Source of the DNA: Flavobacterium sp. SM15
Lineage (GTDB): Bacteria; Bacteroidota; Bacteroidia; Flavobacteriales; Flavobacteriaceae
Direction: 5' to 3'
DNA length: 64,000 bases
NCBI RefSeq assembly: GCF_022012335.1
Contig: NZ_JAKLTO010000004.1
Location: 124,001 to 188,000, forward strand
Positions 6,009 to 14,827 of this stretch are shown piece by piece; the stretch's first letter is position 1, and every line of letters starts with the position of its first letter. The notes under the pieces were generated by a model. It had not been told where the DNA came from. It saw only the letters and a list, made by a program, of their open reading frames with translations, and ran no database searches. Position numbers and translations under genes: made by a program.

Positions 6009-7868
6009 TTATATATCTGATTTGTCAATATACAACCAATTTGAACGTGGTATAATTTTGAATTGTGGTGTATCGATTAAACCGAAATTTTCACGTGATG
6101 CGAGTTCAGCAATATTTTCAACTTCAGTTTTTATATCATCAATATCTGAAACAAGAACATTTTCTTTGAATACTGGTTCATTTACCATCTTAGGGATTGA
6201 AATGTATTTATATTCAATTGGTCTTTGCCATCGTGTGCCACGGCTTGCATTAACATCAAGAATCAATTTAAGTGGTAACTTCAATGGAATACCATTAATC
6301 TTGATGAACACGGTAATAAGAGTATAATTTTTGGTAATGGTATTGATGATGATTTTATCAATGAATTGTCTGAATATGGTTGATAGTTCTGGTCGGTTGT
6401 GCATTGCACCCAGAATCATTTCAGTACTGGCTGATTTTTCATCATACTTTGACAAAGCAATATTTTTTGATAAGATGTTTCCGTTGATTAGACCCAACTT
6501 ATCTTGACTGGCTTCTAATTCTTTGTTTAAGGTTGATTCTTTTTCAAGATAATATTCTTTGTTTGATGATTGGGTTGATGTATATAAATCAAGCAACTTT
6601 ATAAGTTCTTTATTTTTGGATGCAATGAATTTTTCCTCATTTAGTTTTTGTTGTTCCAGAATTTTTAATTCAGCATCAATTTGTTTTTTTAAATCGTTGG
6701 GATTGTCCAAATACTTTAGAAGCTTTTCTGATTGTAGAAGTTCATTATAAATAACCGATTCAATGTAACTGATATTGATTCTGGGTTCACCGCATGATTC
6801 ACCTTTATTGATGTTGCTTGTGCAAACATAAACTTTCATGTTTTGGGAATACCTAGCAAAGAATTTACGACCACAACACCCACATCTGAAAAGGTCTTTC
6901 AATAGATATTCGTATGTCGTTAAGTAATTGCGATTTGTTTTTGATAGACGTATTTGGGTACATTCATCAAATAGTTCTGGTGAAATGATTGCTGGAGCAT
7001 TAAATGTTCCATATTCAGCTGGCGTAACGATTACTTTTTTTCCGTTTTCAACCTTTGTTACAGCATCTTTAACTTTGAAGTTTCTTTCGCCTTTATATAT
7101 TGTATTCTTTAAGATGCTTAATATGGTGTTATCATCCCAAATAATCGTAGCACCAGATTTTTCACTACCATCTTTGAAGGTGATTGATTTATCACCGTGG
7201 GTTTTATTTCTTCTGGTAGGTATTTTGGATTGATTTAATGTGTTGGCAATCGATTGAATTCCATTGCCTTCTTTGTAAAGTTGAAATATTAGTTCAACAA
7301 CTGGTTTTTCTTCTGGGTCTGGAATAAGTTTTTTATTCGCATCACCCATATAACCATAAGCTAAATTTGAACCGTGGATTCTGCCATCAGTTACTTTTTG
7401 TAATTTTCCAGACTTAGCCCTTTGTTTGAAGGTCTTTGCTTCTGTATCGGCAAATTCCATTAAGATTTGAATGGCGATTGAAAGGGTGTTATTACGTTCA
7501 CCGTTTATAACAGAATATTGTCCTACTGATTGTACATATATAGGAACACGTAATTCAGTTAGTGTATCATAAATTTCACGTGTGTTTTTTGGGTCACGTC
7601 CAAGACGTGAAATTTCTGTGATGTAAATGCATTTATAATCGCTAGGGACAGAATAGACTTTATTGAGAAGTTTATTTAATTCTGGTCTTTCATAATCTTT
7701 TTTGTAACCAGATATTTTTTCAGCATAAATTTCAACATCATTATCAAAATCAAATGTAGGGTCATTTGAATAATGGTTTCTGATTATTGGTGATAAATCA
7801 GAAATTTGTCGTTCGTAATCTTGTTTGATTTTTGACGATACCCTAACATACATTACAATTTTGCTCAT
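6009..7868 (-). CDS. Large serine recombinase (element integrase)
   Basis: A 619-residue protein with the full large-serine-recombinase layout. A catalytic domain at residues 1-160 has YVRVSS (Ser11 as nucleophile) and EISRLGRDP with the catalytic arginines. A recombinase DNA-binding domain lies at about 165-300. A zinc ribbon begins at Cys329 (CGCCG) with more cysteines about 25-35 residues later. A long charged coiled coil spans about 385-465, followed by a C-terminal extension. These enzymes integrate phages and elements at short attP/attB sites. The gene starts 27 bp from the truncated ybaB stop, so its att site should be at this junction. A small hairpin (5970-5990) lies just after it without a T-run. 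Confidence 0.95.
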   Translation of the reverse strand: MSKIVMYVRVSSKIKQDYERQISDLSPIIRNHYSNDPTFDFDNDVEIYAEKISGYKKDYERPELNKLLNKVYSVPSDYKCIYITEISRLGRDPKNTREIYDTLTELRVPIYVQSVGQYSVINGERNNTLSIAIQILMEFADTEAKTFKQRAKSGKLQKVTDGRIHGSNLAYGYMGDANKKLIPDPEEKPVVELIFQLYKEGNGIQSIANTLNQSKIPTRRNKTHGDKSITFKDGSEKSGATIIWDDNTILSILKNTIYKGERNFKVKDAVTKVENGKKVIVTPAEYGTFNAPAIISPELFDECTQIRLSKTNRNYLTTYEYLLKDLFRCGCCGRKFFARYSQNMKVYVCTSNINKGESCGEPRINISYIESVIYNELLQSEKLLKYLDNPNDLKKQIDAELKILEQQKLNEEKFIASKNKELIKLLDLYTSTQSSNKEYYLEKESTLNKELEASQDKLGLINGNILSKNIALSKYDEKSASTEMILGAMHNRPELSTIFRQFIDKIIINTITKNYTLITVFIKINGIPLKLPLKLILDVNASRGTRWQRPIEYKYISIPKMVNEPVFKENVLVSDIDDIKTEVENIAELASRENFGLIDTPQFKIIPRSNWLYIDKSDI

Positions 7869-7915
7869 AATTATTTTTTTAATTATGAAGCAAATCTAGG
7901 GCATACATTTGGATA
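7869..7915. other. Predicted element-chromosome junction (attachment site)
   Basis: This stretch spans the gap between the integrase start and the divergent C-terminus of ybaB. The host reading frame departs from the usual YbaB C-terminus here, and the integrase begins immediately beyond. The exact core cannot be read without the other end of the element or an empty site. Confidence 0.55.
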
Positions 7916-8180
7916 ATTCAAATTCATTTACATTAGTGGCTTTCTCGATGGCTTTGTTCATAACTAAAACCAGGTAATCTTCCAGTTGCTCTTTATCTTC
8001 TAATAAGCTGTCATCAATAACTATGGATTTAACTTTTCTGTTAGCTGTTAAAGTTACTTTCAAAAGCCCGTCGTTGCTCTGCTCATCTATTAAAACGGTA
8101 TCTAATCTTTTTTTGGTGTCTTCAATTTTTTGCTGGGTCTCTTTAAGTTTACCCATCATACCCATAATATCTCCAAACAT
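7896..8180 (-). CDS. ybaB: YbaB/EbfC nucleoid-associated protein with a replaced C-terminus
   Basis: The 94 residues begin [20 protein letters not shown] and continue through [20 protein letters not shown], the standard YbaB/EbfC fold. This is a small dimeric DNA-binding protein of the nucleoid, often linked to recombination functions. Family members in Flavobacterium are about 105-110 residues long with a Met/Pro-rich tail. Here the frame ends ELSKCMP right at the mobile-element boundary, so the last 10-15 residues appear to have been swapped for element sequence. The core fold is intact and the protein is probably functional. A leftward -7 box (TAATTTTG on the minus strand, 8209-8216) lies upstream. 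Confidence 0.85.
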   Translation of the reverse strand: MFGDIMGMMGKLKETQQKIEDTKKRLDTVLIDEQSNDGLLKVTLTANRKVKSIVIDDSLLEDKEQLEDYLVLVMNKAIEKATNVNEFELSKCMP

Positions 8181-8248
8181 GTTAATAAAATTTAAAATTA
8201 CTGAACCGCAAAATTAGTAAATTGCTAAGAGATAATTCTATCTTAAAA

Positions 8249-10384
8249 ATGAAAAAACAATTTATTTTAAGTTGTGTTTGCCTTATTTTTGCGGGCTCTA
8301 ATGCACAAAACAAAATTCCAAAAATGACAAATAAAGTTGCTCCGCCAATTGCGGCTGTAAAACCCAAAAAACTTGAAAAGCACGGGCATATTCGAACGGA
8401 TAATTACTATTGGCTTAATGAAAGGGAAAATCCTGAAGTTATTGATTATCTGAATAAGGAAAATGACTATTACAATGCAATGACAGCGCATACCAAGCAA
8501 TTCCAAAAAGATTTGTTTGAGGAAATGAAGTCGAGAATCAAGGAAGATGACAGTTCGGTACCTTATTTATATAACGGTTACTATTACATAACTCGTTACG
8601 AAAAAGGAAAAGATTACCCAATTTATGCCCGTAAAAAAGGAAGTTTAGATGCTAAAGAAGAAATCATGTTCGATTGCAACGAAATGGCAAAAGGACATGC
8701 TTATTTTCAATTAGGCGGATTAAACGTTAGTGAAGATAACAAATGGTGTGCTTTTGGTGTGGATACGGTTTCCCGTAGAGAATATACCATTCAAATCAAG
8801 AATCTTGAGACGGGTGAAATTCTTCCGGTGAAGTTGGAAAAAACTACAGGAGGTTCAACTTGGGCATCCGACAATAAGACTTTGTTTTATACCAGAAAAG
8901 ACTTGGTGACTTTGCGTTCAGAGAAAATTTATAAGCATAAATTAGGTTCCGAAGCAAAGAACGATCAGGTGGTTTTCCATGAAAAAGACGATACTTTTTC
9001 TACTTATATATACAAGGAGAAATCTAAAAAATACTTAGTGATTGGTTCCAACAGTACCATGACTACTGAATATCAAATTCTTGAAGCGAACAACCCTGAT
9101 GGAGAATTCCGAGTGTTTCAGAAAAGAACCAGAGGGTTGGAGTATAACATTTCCCATTTTGGAGACAGTTTCTATGTAGTGACCAATAAAGATAAAGCGA
9201 CGAACTTTAAGGTGATGAAAACCCCTGAAACAGCTACTTTAAAGGAAAATTGGGTAGATTTAATTCCGCACAGAAAAGAAACTTTGGTAGAAGGGATCGA
9301 GATTTTCAAAGACTATTTAGTAGTTGAAGAGCGCAATAACGGTTTAAACAAAATCAGAATCATGCCTTGGAGCGGAAAAGGGGAGTACTATTTGCCTTTT
9401 GAAATTGAAACCTATACGGCTTACACTACAACAAATGTAGATTTTGATACTGATATTCTACGTTACAGTTATCAATCGATGGCAACTCCGTCTTCGGTTA
9501 TCGATTTTAACATGAAGACCAAAACCAAAACCATCATGAAAGAGCAAGAGGTTTTGGGGGGTAAATTCGATAAGAATAATTACATCGAAGAACGCGTTTG
9601 GGCTACTGCTCAGGACGGAACAAAAGTGCCAATTTCAATTGTTTACCGCAAAGGAATTAAAAAAGACGGAACCAATCCATTTCTTTTATATGCTTACGGT
9701 TCGTATGGTTCGTCTATGGATCCTTACTTCTCATCCATTCGGTTGAGTTTGTTAGACCGAGGTTTCATTTACGGTATTGCACACATTCGCGGAGGTGAAG
9801 ATTTAGGACGCGAGTGGTACGAAAACGGGAAACTTCTTAAAAAGAAAAATACCTTTACGGATTTTATTGATTGTTCTAAATATGTAATCGATCAAAAATA
9901 TACTTCTGAGAAGCATTTGTATGCGGAAGGAGGCTCAGCCGGAGGACTATTAATGGGAGCAATTATCAACATGGCACCAAATTTGTATAATGGAGTAATC
10001 GCTCAGGTTCCTTTTGTGGATGTAGTCACTACAATGTTGGATGATTCTATTCCTTTAACGACAGGTGAGTATGACGAATGGGGAAATCCGAACGAAAAAG
10101 AGTATTATGATTATATGTTGTCGTATTCGCCTTACGATAATGTAAAAAATCAAAAATATCCTAACTTGTTAGTTACCACTGGATTGCATGATTCGCAGGT
10201 GCAATATTGGGAACCGGCTAAATGGGTGGCTAAGCTTCGTGAGATGAAAAAAGGAGACAGTCAATTGTTTATGGATATCAACATGGATACCGGACACGGC
10301 GGGGCTTCAGGAAGATTTGAAGCGATAAAAGAAGTGACAAAAGAATACACTTTTTTATTAGATTTAGAAGGAATTAAAAAGTAG
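8249..10384 (+). CDS. S9A family oligopeptidase (oligopeptidase B-like)
   Basis: From ATG 8249 (711 residues) the protein has a signal peptide (MKKQFILSCVCLIFAGSNAQ), a beta-propeller to about residue 430 and an alpha/beta-hydrolase domain. The nucleophile is Ser563 in GGSAGG. The acid is in GLHDSQVQYWEP and the histidine in GHGG. This is the prolyl-oligopeptidase/oligopeptidase B fold, which cleaves short peptides in the periplasm. An in-frame upstream ATG at 8222 would place nine residues before the signal peptide and is less likely. It is divergent from ybaB and sits alone, with no clear terminator. Confidence 0.9.
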   Translation: MKKQFILSCVCLIFAGSNAQNKIPKMTNKVAPPIAAVKPKKLEKHGHIRTDNYYWLNERENPEVIDYLNKENDYYNAMTAHTKQFQKDLFEEMKSRIKEDDSSVPYLYNGYYYITRYEKGKDYPIYARKKGSLDAKEEIMFDCNEMAKGHAYFQLGGLNVSEDNKWCAFGVDTVSRREYTIQIKNLETGEILPVKLEKTTGGSTWASDNKTLFYTRKDLVTLRSEKIYKHKLGSEAKNDQVVFHEKDDTFSTYIYKEKSKKYLVIGSNSTMTTEYQILEANNPDGEFRVFQKRTRGLEYNISHFGDSFYVVTNKDKATNFKVMKTPETATLKENWVDLIPHRKETLVEGIEIFKDYLVVEERNNGLNKIRIMPWSGKGEYYLPFEIETYTAYTTTNVDFDTDILRYSYQSMATPSSVIDFNMKTKTKTIMKEQEVLGGKFDKNNYIEERVWATAQDGTKVPISIVYRKGIKKDGTNPFLLYAYGSYGSSMDPYFSSIRLSLLDRGFIYGIAHIRGGEDLGREWYENGKLLKKKNTFTDFIDCSKYVIDQKYTSEKHLYAEGGSAGGLLMGAIINMAPNLYNGVIAQVPFVDVVTTMLDDSIPLTTGEYDEWGNPNEKEYYDYMLSYSPYDNVKNQKYPNLLVTTGLHDSQVQYWEPAKWVAKLREMKKGDSQLFMDINMDTGHGGASGRFEAIKEVTKEYTFLLDLEGIKK

Positions 10385-10399
10385 ATAAAGAATTTTTTA

Positions 10400-10407
10400 T
10401 ACATTTG
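10400..10407 (+). promoter_or_regulatory. -7 element for the cysteine-synthase-like gene
   Basis: TACATTTG matches TAnnTTTG exactly. No TTG is at the expected distance. The implied start near 10412 favours the ATG at 10466 over the in-frame codon at 10415. Confidence 0.45.
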
Positions 10408-10465
10408 CAAGGTTGTGAATGTGTCAAATAATGTTTATATTCACATCTTGAGTAATTTATTTTTT

Positions 10466-11506
10466 ATGAAAGAAGAAATAAAAGCCTATAATAACGTATT
10501 GGAATTAATAGGAAATACGCCCCTAATAAAACTAAATACGATAACCGAAGGACTTAAAGGGAATTTCTATGCTAAAGTAGAGGCCTTTAATCCGGGACAT
10601 TCCACAAAAGACCGAATTGCTCTTTATATTATTGAAGAAGCAGAGAAAAGAGGAATATTAAAACCAGGCGACACTATTATTGAAACCACTTCTGGTAATA
10701 CAGGCTTCAGCTTAGCAATGGTAAGTATCATTAAGGGATATGATTGCGTTTTAGCTGTAAGTTCAAAGTCTTCGAAAGATAAAATTGATATGCTAAGAGC
10801 AATGGGAGCAAAGGTTTATGTTTGCCCAGCCCATGTATCTGCAGATGATCCTCGTTCGTATTATAATGTGGCAAAGCGTTTACACGAAGAAACTAAAGGT
10901 TCGGTGTACATCAACCAATATTTCAATGAATTAAACGTAGATGCACACTATAAAACTACAGGCCCAGAAATTTGGGAGCAAACGGGAGGGAAAATAACCC
11001 ATTTTATTGCTTGTAGCGGAACAGGAGGAACTATTTCTGGAACAGCACGTTTTTTGAAGGAGAAAAATCCTGGAATTAAAGTTTTAGGAGTTGATGCTTT
11101 CGGTTCTGTTCTGAAAAAATACCATGAAACCAGAGAGTTTGACAACGAAGAAATCTATCCGTACAGAATTGAAGGGTTAGGAAAAAATTTAATTCCAACA
11201 GCCACAGATTTTGATTCGATCGATAAATTCACAAAAGTTACCGACGAGGAAAGCGCGCACACTGCAAGAGAAATTGCTAAAAAAGAAGGATTGTTCGTAG
11301 GATATACTTCCGGTGCAGCAATGCAGGCAATAAAGCAATTCGCTGAAGACGGAGAGTTTGACGAGAACAGTAATGTTGTGGTAATTTTTCCTGATCACGG
11401 TTCACGTTATATGAGTAAAGTATTCAGTGATGAGTGGATGAATGAGCAGGGTTTCTTTGACAGTATCAATGCTGAAGAAGCTCAAAAAATTGAATTCATA
11501 AAATAA
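10466..11506 (+). CDS. PLP-dependent cysteine synthase / cystathionine beta-synthase family enzyme
   Basis: 346 residues from ATG 10466. The PLP lysine is Lys49 in GHSTKDR. The phosphate- and substrate-binding loops are TTSGNTG (74-80) and [10 protein letters not shown] (near 182). The fold-type II enzyme joins a serine derivative with sulfide or homocysteine to make cysteine or cystathionine in the cytoplasm. There is no C-terminal CBS regulatory domain. Motifs alone do not separate O-acetylserine sulfhydrylase from cystathionine beta-synthase. A clear terminator follows at 11541-11566, and the upstream TACATTTG supports this start. Confidence 0.88.
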   Translation: MKEEIKAYNNVLELIGNTPLIKLNTITEGLKGNFYAKVEAFNPGHSTKDRIALYIIEEAEKRGILKPGDTIIETTSGNTGFSLAMVSIIKGYDCVLAVSSKSSKDKIDMLRAMGAKVYVCPAHVSADDPRSYYNVAKRLHEETKGSVYINQYFNELNVDAHYKTTGPEIWEQTGGKITHFIACSGTGGTISGTARFLKEKNPGIKVLGVDAFGSVLKKYHETREFDNEEIYPYRIEGLGKNLIPTATDFDSIDKFTKVTDEESAHTAREIAKKEGLFVGYTSGAAMQAIKQFAEDGEFDENSNVVVIFPDHGSRYMSKVFSDEWMNEQGFFDSINAEEAQKIEFIK

Positions 11507-11540
11507 TCTTCTAGTAAACGGAAGAAAATAGATAAAAGAA

Positions 11541-11566
11541 AACTCTGCAATTAGCAGAGTTTTTTT
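11541..11566 (+). terminator. Terminator of the cysteine-synthase-like gene
   Basis: AACTCTGC and GCAGAGTT pair around a 5-nt loop and run into seven T. The T-run ends directly at an ATG at 11567, which argues that the next gene starts further on, at 11585. Confidence 0.85.
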
Positions 11567-11584
11567 ATGGAATACTTATTTATC

Positions 11585-11896
11585 ATGGAAGAAGAAGCAT
11601 TATATAATTTAATTGGAAAAGAAATTCCCGGAGCCGAGCAAAGTCAAATGTTTGGAAAGCCTTGTTTTAAAATAAACGGGAAAGCTTTTGTTTGCTTTTT
11701 TCAAAAGGAAATGGTTTTTAAACTTAATGGTGATTTTCATAGTGAAGCCTTAAACTTGGAAGGCGCTCATCTTTTTGATCCATCAGGAAAGGGTAGAGCC
11801 ATGAAAGAATGGGTACAACTGCCTTACCGTCACAGTGATAAATGGAATATTTTTGCCGTGCACGCGCTTCACTATGTTCAAAATTCAACTAAATAA
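11585..11896 (+). CDS. TfoX N-terminal domain-like small protein
   Basis: 103 residues from ATG 11585. The pattern MFGKPCFKINGKAFVCFFQK, followed by FKLNG and a C-terminal WVQLPYRHSDKW, fits the short TfoX/YjbR-like proteins of Bacteroidota. Their role is not well defined. The longer frame from 11567 would start in the preceding terminator's T-run, so the shorter start is preferred. Convergent with yebC across a shared terminator. Confidence 0.7.
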   Translation: MEEEALYNLIGKEIPGAEQSQMFGKPCFKINGKAFVCFFQKEMVFKLNGDFHSEALNLEGAHLFDPSGKGRAMKEWVQLPYRHSDKWNIFAVHALHYVQNSTK

Positions 11897-11930
11897 AAAA
11901 GCTCCGAAATAACAACTTTCGGAGCTTTTA
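11896..11930. terminator. Bidirectional terminator between the TfoX-like gene and yebC
   Basis: AAAAGCTCCGAAA and TTTCGGAGCTTTT form a long stem with a short loop and A/T runs on both sides, suited to the two convergent genes. Confidence 0.9.
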
Positions 11931-11954
11931 AATATTTTGAAAAATCAAGAATAA

Positions 11955-12665
11955 TTACTCTTGCATTGTGTGGAAAACGTTCATTACATCGTCGTCTTCC
12001 TCAATTTTCTCTAATAATTTCTCTACGTCGGCAACTTGCTCCGGAGTTAATTCTTTGGTGATTTGTGGGATTCTCTCGAAACCGGAAGATAAGATTTCTA
12101 AACCTCTGTTTTCTAATTCTTTCTGAATCGATCCAAAACTTTCAAAAGGCGCATACATAATGATTCCGTCTTCATCAGCAAAGATTTCTTCAACACCGAA
12201 ATCAATCATTTCCAATTCTAATTCCTCAACATCTTGTCCTTCAGCAGGAATACGGAAATTACAAGTGTGATCGAACATAAACTCAACTGATCCTTGTGTT
12301 CCCATTGTTCCGTTACATTTGTTAAAGTAACTTCTGATGTTGGCAACCGTTCTGTTGTTGTTATCTGTAGCAGTTTCAATAAGAATAGCAATTCCGTGAG
12401 GTGCGTATCCTTCAAATAAAACTTCTTTAAAGTTTGCAGTATCTTTATCGGTAGCTTTTTTAATCGCGCGCTCAACGTTGTCTTTTGGCATGTTGGCAGC
12501 TTTCGCATTTTGCATTACTGCTCTTAAACGGGAGTTGGTTTCAGGATTTGGGCCTCCTTCTTTAACCGCCATTACAATATCTTTACCAATTTTTGTAAAC
12601 GTTTTGGCCATTGCAGACCAACGCTTCATTTTACGTGCTTTTCTGAATTCAAACGCTCTTCCCAT
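11955..12665 (-). CDS. yebC: YebC/PmpR family protein
   Basis: The 236 residues match YebC/PmpR/TACO1 proteins over the full length: MGRAFEFRKARKMKRWSAMA at the start, GGPNPETNSRLRAVMQNAKA and NMPKDNVERAIKKA in domain 1, and FEGYAPHGIAILIE then NRTVANIRSYFNKCNG in domain 2. The family was first described as DNA-binding regulators; later work on members including TACO1 points to a ribosome-linked role in translating difficult proline-containing stretches. The C-terminus is acidic. It is a single-gene unit ending at the 11896-11930 terminator. Confidence 0.95.
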   Translation of the reverse strand: MGRAFEFRKARKMKRWSAMAKTFTKIGKDIVMAVKEGGPNPETNSRLRAVMQNAKAANMPKDNVERAIKKATDKDTANFKEVLFEGYAPHGIAILIETATDNNNRTVANIRSYFNKCNGTMGTQGSVEFMFDHTCNFRIPAEGQDVEELELEMIDFGVEEIFADEDGIIMYAPFESFGSIQKELENRGLEILSSGFERIPQITKELTPEQVADVEKLLEKIEEDDDVMNVFHTMQE

Positions 12666-12740
12666 TTCTAAGAATCTATTTTGTTTTGTATGTTTCTATA
12701 AATTAGACTGCAAAAATAAAATTATTAATGCATTTTGCCA

Positions 12741-12769
12741 AAAAAGGAGGTTCTTTCGAGCCTCCTTTT
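12741..12769 (-). terminator. Terminator of gcvT
   Basis: AAAGGAGGTTC and GAGCCTCCTTT pair around a TTTC loop. On the minus strand the stem is followed by a T-run. It lies just beyond the gcvT stop at 12775. Confidence 0.85.
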
Positions 12770-12774
12770 GAGAA

Positions 12775-13857
12775 TTATTTTTTATAAAACGGAAGTTTTA
12801 CCACTTTCGCTTTCAAATCTTTATTTCTGATTCGGATGTAAACTTCAGATTCCGGAGTAGACAAAGCTGTCGGAACATATCCTAAACCGATTGCTTTTCC
12901 TAATGAAGGTGATTGTGTTCCAGAAGTTACAATTCCGATTACAGTACCTTCAGCATCAACGATTTCGTAGTCATGACGAGGAATTCCTCTTTCTAATAAT
13001 TCAAAACCAACTAATTTGCGGCCAACGCCTTCTTCTTTTTGTTTTTTCAGATTTGCAGAATTGGTAAATTCTTTGTCAAATTTCGTAATCCATCCTAAAC
13101 CTGCTTCTAAAGGAGAAGTTGTGTCGTTAATATCATTTCCGTACAAACAAAAGCCCATTTCCAAACGTAAGGTGTCACGAGCAGCCAATCCGATTGGTTT
13201 GATTCCGAAAGCTGCTCCGGCTTCAAAAACTTTGTTCCAGATTACTTCCGCATCTTCATTTCTGAAATAAATTTCAAATCCTCCTGAACCGGTATAACCT
13301 GTTGCTGAAACGATTACGTCTTTTACACCTGCAAATTCTCCAATCTGAAACGAATAGTAAGGCATATTGATTAAATCGATGGAAGTTAAGGATTGCATTG
13401 CTTCAGCAGCTTTTGGCCCTTGAATTGCCAATAAGGAATAATCATCCGAATTGTTGATCATTTCAACACCTAAATCATTATGAGAAGAAATCCAGTTCCA
13501 GTCTTTCTCAATATTAGAAGCATTTACAACCAACATATAATGATTGTCTGCAACTTTGTAAACGATTAAATCATCTACAATTCCGCCTTCGTTGTTCGGT
13601 AAGCAAGAATATTGTGCTTTTCCGTCTACTAATTTCGAAGCGTCGTTCGAAGTTACTTTCTGGATCAAAGCCAAAGCATTTTCGCCTTTCAAAAAGAATT
13701 CTCCCATGTGGGAAACGTCAAAAACACCTACGCCGTTACGAACTGTTTCGTGCTCAATGTTAACTCCTTCGTACTGAACAGGCATATTGTAACCTGCAAA
13801 CGGAACCATTTTAGCTCCCAAACTCTCGTGAACGTGCGTTAATGCTGTATTTTTCAT
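12775..13857 (-). CDS. gcvT: Aminomethyltransferase, glycine cleavage system T protein
   Basis: 360 residues, the normal GcvT length. The N-terminal tetrahydrofolate-binding domain shows [14 protein letters not shown] and [11 protein letters not shown]. The middle has [12 protein letters not shown] and [14 protein letters not shown], and the C-terminal barrel includes [20 protein letters not shown]. It moves the aminomethyl carbon from lipoylated H protein to tetrahydrofolate, releasing ammonia. gcvH and gcvP are not nearby, so the system's genes are dispersed, as is common in Flavobacterium. Single-gene unit with its own terminator. Confidence 0.96.
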   Translation of the reverse strand: MKNTALTHVHESLGAKMVPFAGYNMPVQYEGVNIEHETVRNGVGVFDVSHMGEFFLKGENALALIQKVTSNDASKLVDGKAQYSCLPNNEGGIVDDLIVYKVADNHYMLVVNASNIEKDWNWISSHNDLGVEMINNSDDYSLLAIQGPKAAEAMQSLTSIDLINMPYYSFQIGEFAGVKDVIVSATGYTGSGGFEIYFRNEDAEVIWNKVFEAGAAFGIKPIGLAARDTLRLEMGFCLYGNDINDTTSPLEAGLGWITKFDKEFTNSANLKKQKEEGVGRKLVGFELLERGIPRHDYEIVDAEGTVIGIVTSGTQSPSLGKAIGLGYVPTALSTPESEVYIRIRNKDLKAKVVKLPFYKK

Positions 13858-13949
13858 ATTGTGCTGTAAAATTATTTTCGAGCGCTAATGTACCGAATTT
13901 TTACCGAGTTACAAAGTGATATTATTGTCATATTTAGTAAATTTATGTT

Positions 13950-14795
13950 ATGGAAAAGCATATATTAATAGATCATCAAGAAGTACTGAAACGATTCAGA
14001 CCAATTTCCGAGAACAGTCATAAAGGGGTTCAGGGACATGCTTTGATTGTAGGTGGGAGTTATGGAAAAATAGGTTCGGTTTGTCTTTCAGCCAAAGCGT
14101 GTTTGAAGTCTGGAGCAGGTTTGGTTTCGGCTTACATTCCTAAATGTGGTTACGATGTTGTGCAATCGGTCGTACCAGAAGTGATGGTTTTAACAGATGA
14201 TTACTATGAACACATCACCTCTATAAATCACAAACTCAGTTTACAGTCAATAGGAATTGGGATGGGAATTGGACAGCATTTGGAAACCCAGCAGGCAATG
14301 TTTCATTTCCTGAAGATGAATTCCGCTCCGATGGTGATTGATGCCGATGGGTTGAATATTTTGTCGGAAAACAAAGAATGGCTGGAAATGTTGCCAAAAC
14401 AAACGATTTTGACACCTCATTTGAAAGAATTGAGACGATTGATTGGCGATTGGAACTCGGATGGAGAGATGTTAGAAAAAGTGATTTCCTATTCCTGTAA
14501 ATACAATTTGATTGTAGTTGTGAAAGGAGCGCCAACTCTGATCGTAAATGGTGAAAAGATTTATCAGAATACATCAGGAAATCAGGCTTTAGCGACAGCC
14601 GGAAGTGGAGATGTGCTCACGGGAATCATTACTGGTTTTTTAGCGCAGGATTATGCTCCGGTGGATGCTGCAATTTTAGCGGTTTATCTGCATGGATTAT
14701 CGGCAAATTTAGGAGCTGTGGAAATTGGTCATCATTCCTTTATTGCTTCTGATATTATAAATTACTTGGGAAAAGCCTTTTTGACTTTGAAGTAA
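13950..14795 (+). CDS. nnrD: ADP/ATP-dependent NAD(P)H-hydrate dehydratase
   Basis: 281 residues with the ribokinase-like fold of the YjeF C-terminal domain: [20 protein letters not shown] near the start, [20 protein letters not shown] and the signature [11 protein letters not shown]. It repairs hydrated NAD(P)H, using a nucleotide as phosphate donor, in the cytoplasm. The epimerase (NnrE) half often fused to this domain is absent, so the epimerase must be elsewhere. It is divergent from gcvT and convergent with the TlpA-like gene. Confidence 0.93.
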   Translation: MEKHILIDHQEVLKRFRPISENSHKGVQGHALIVGGSYGKIGSVCLSAKACLKSGAGLVSAYIPKCGYDVVQSVVPEVMVLTDDYYEHITSINHKLSLQSIGIGMGIGQHLETQQAMFHFLKMNSAPMVIDADGLNILSENKEWLEMLPKQTILTPHLKELRRLIGDWNSDGEMLEKVISYSCKYNLIVVVKGAPTLIVNGEKIYQNTSGNQALATAGSGDVLTGIITGFLAQDYAPVDAAILAVYLHGLSANLGAVEIGHHSFIASDIINYLGKAFLTLK

Positions 14796-14796
14796 T

Positions 14797-14823
14797 AAAA
14801 AAGGCTACATTATGTAGCCTTTA
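14797..14823. terminator. Bidirectional terminator between nnrD and the TlpA-like gene
   Basis: AAAGGCTACA and TGTAGCCTTT pair with a small loop and A/T runs on both flanks, serving two convergent genes. Confidence 0.85.
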
Positions 14824-14827
14824 TAAA

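Larger units (their letters stand above)
1..7900. mobile_element. Right end of an integrated mobile element (probable prophage)
   Basis: The block runs from the window edge to the ybaB junction. It carries the end of a probable phage structural gene, an element-type sigma factor, small overlapping genes, a resolvase-type recombinase, an ADP-ribosyltransferase-like operon and a large serine integrase. The integrase starts next to the host boundary, as is usual for large serine recombinases beside their att site. Most genes here are small and unrecognised, while the genes from 8.2 kb on are core chromosomal. The left end and the structural genes are outside the window. An integrative conjugative element is possible, but no conjugation genes are seen. 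Confidence 0.8.

Noticed and set aside
6022..7233. Several rightward frames of 60-101 codons inside the integrase region
   Set aside because: They are antisense shadows of the large serine recombinase, whose motifs are unambiguous.
8182..8367. A 61-codon leftward frame overlapping the oligopeptidase start
   Set aside because: Antisense to the signal peptide of a well-supported gene, with no family match.
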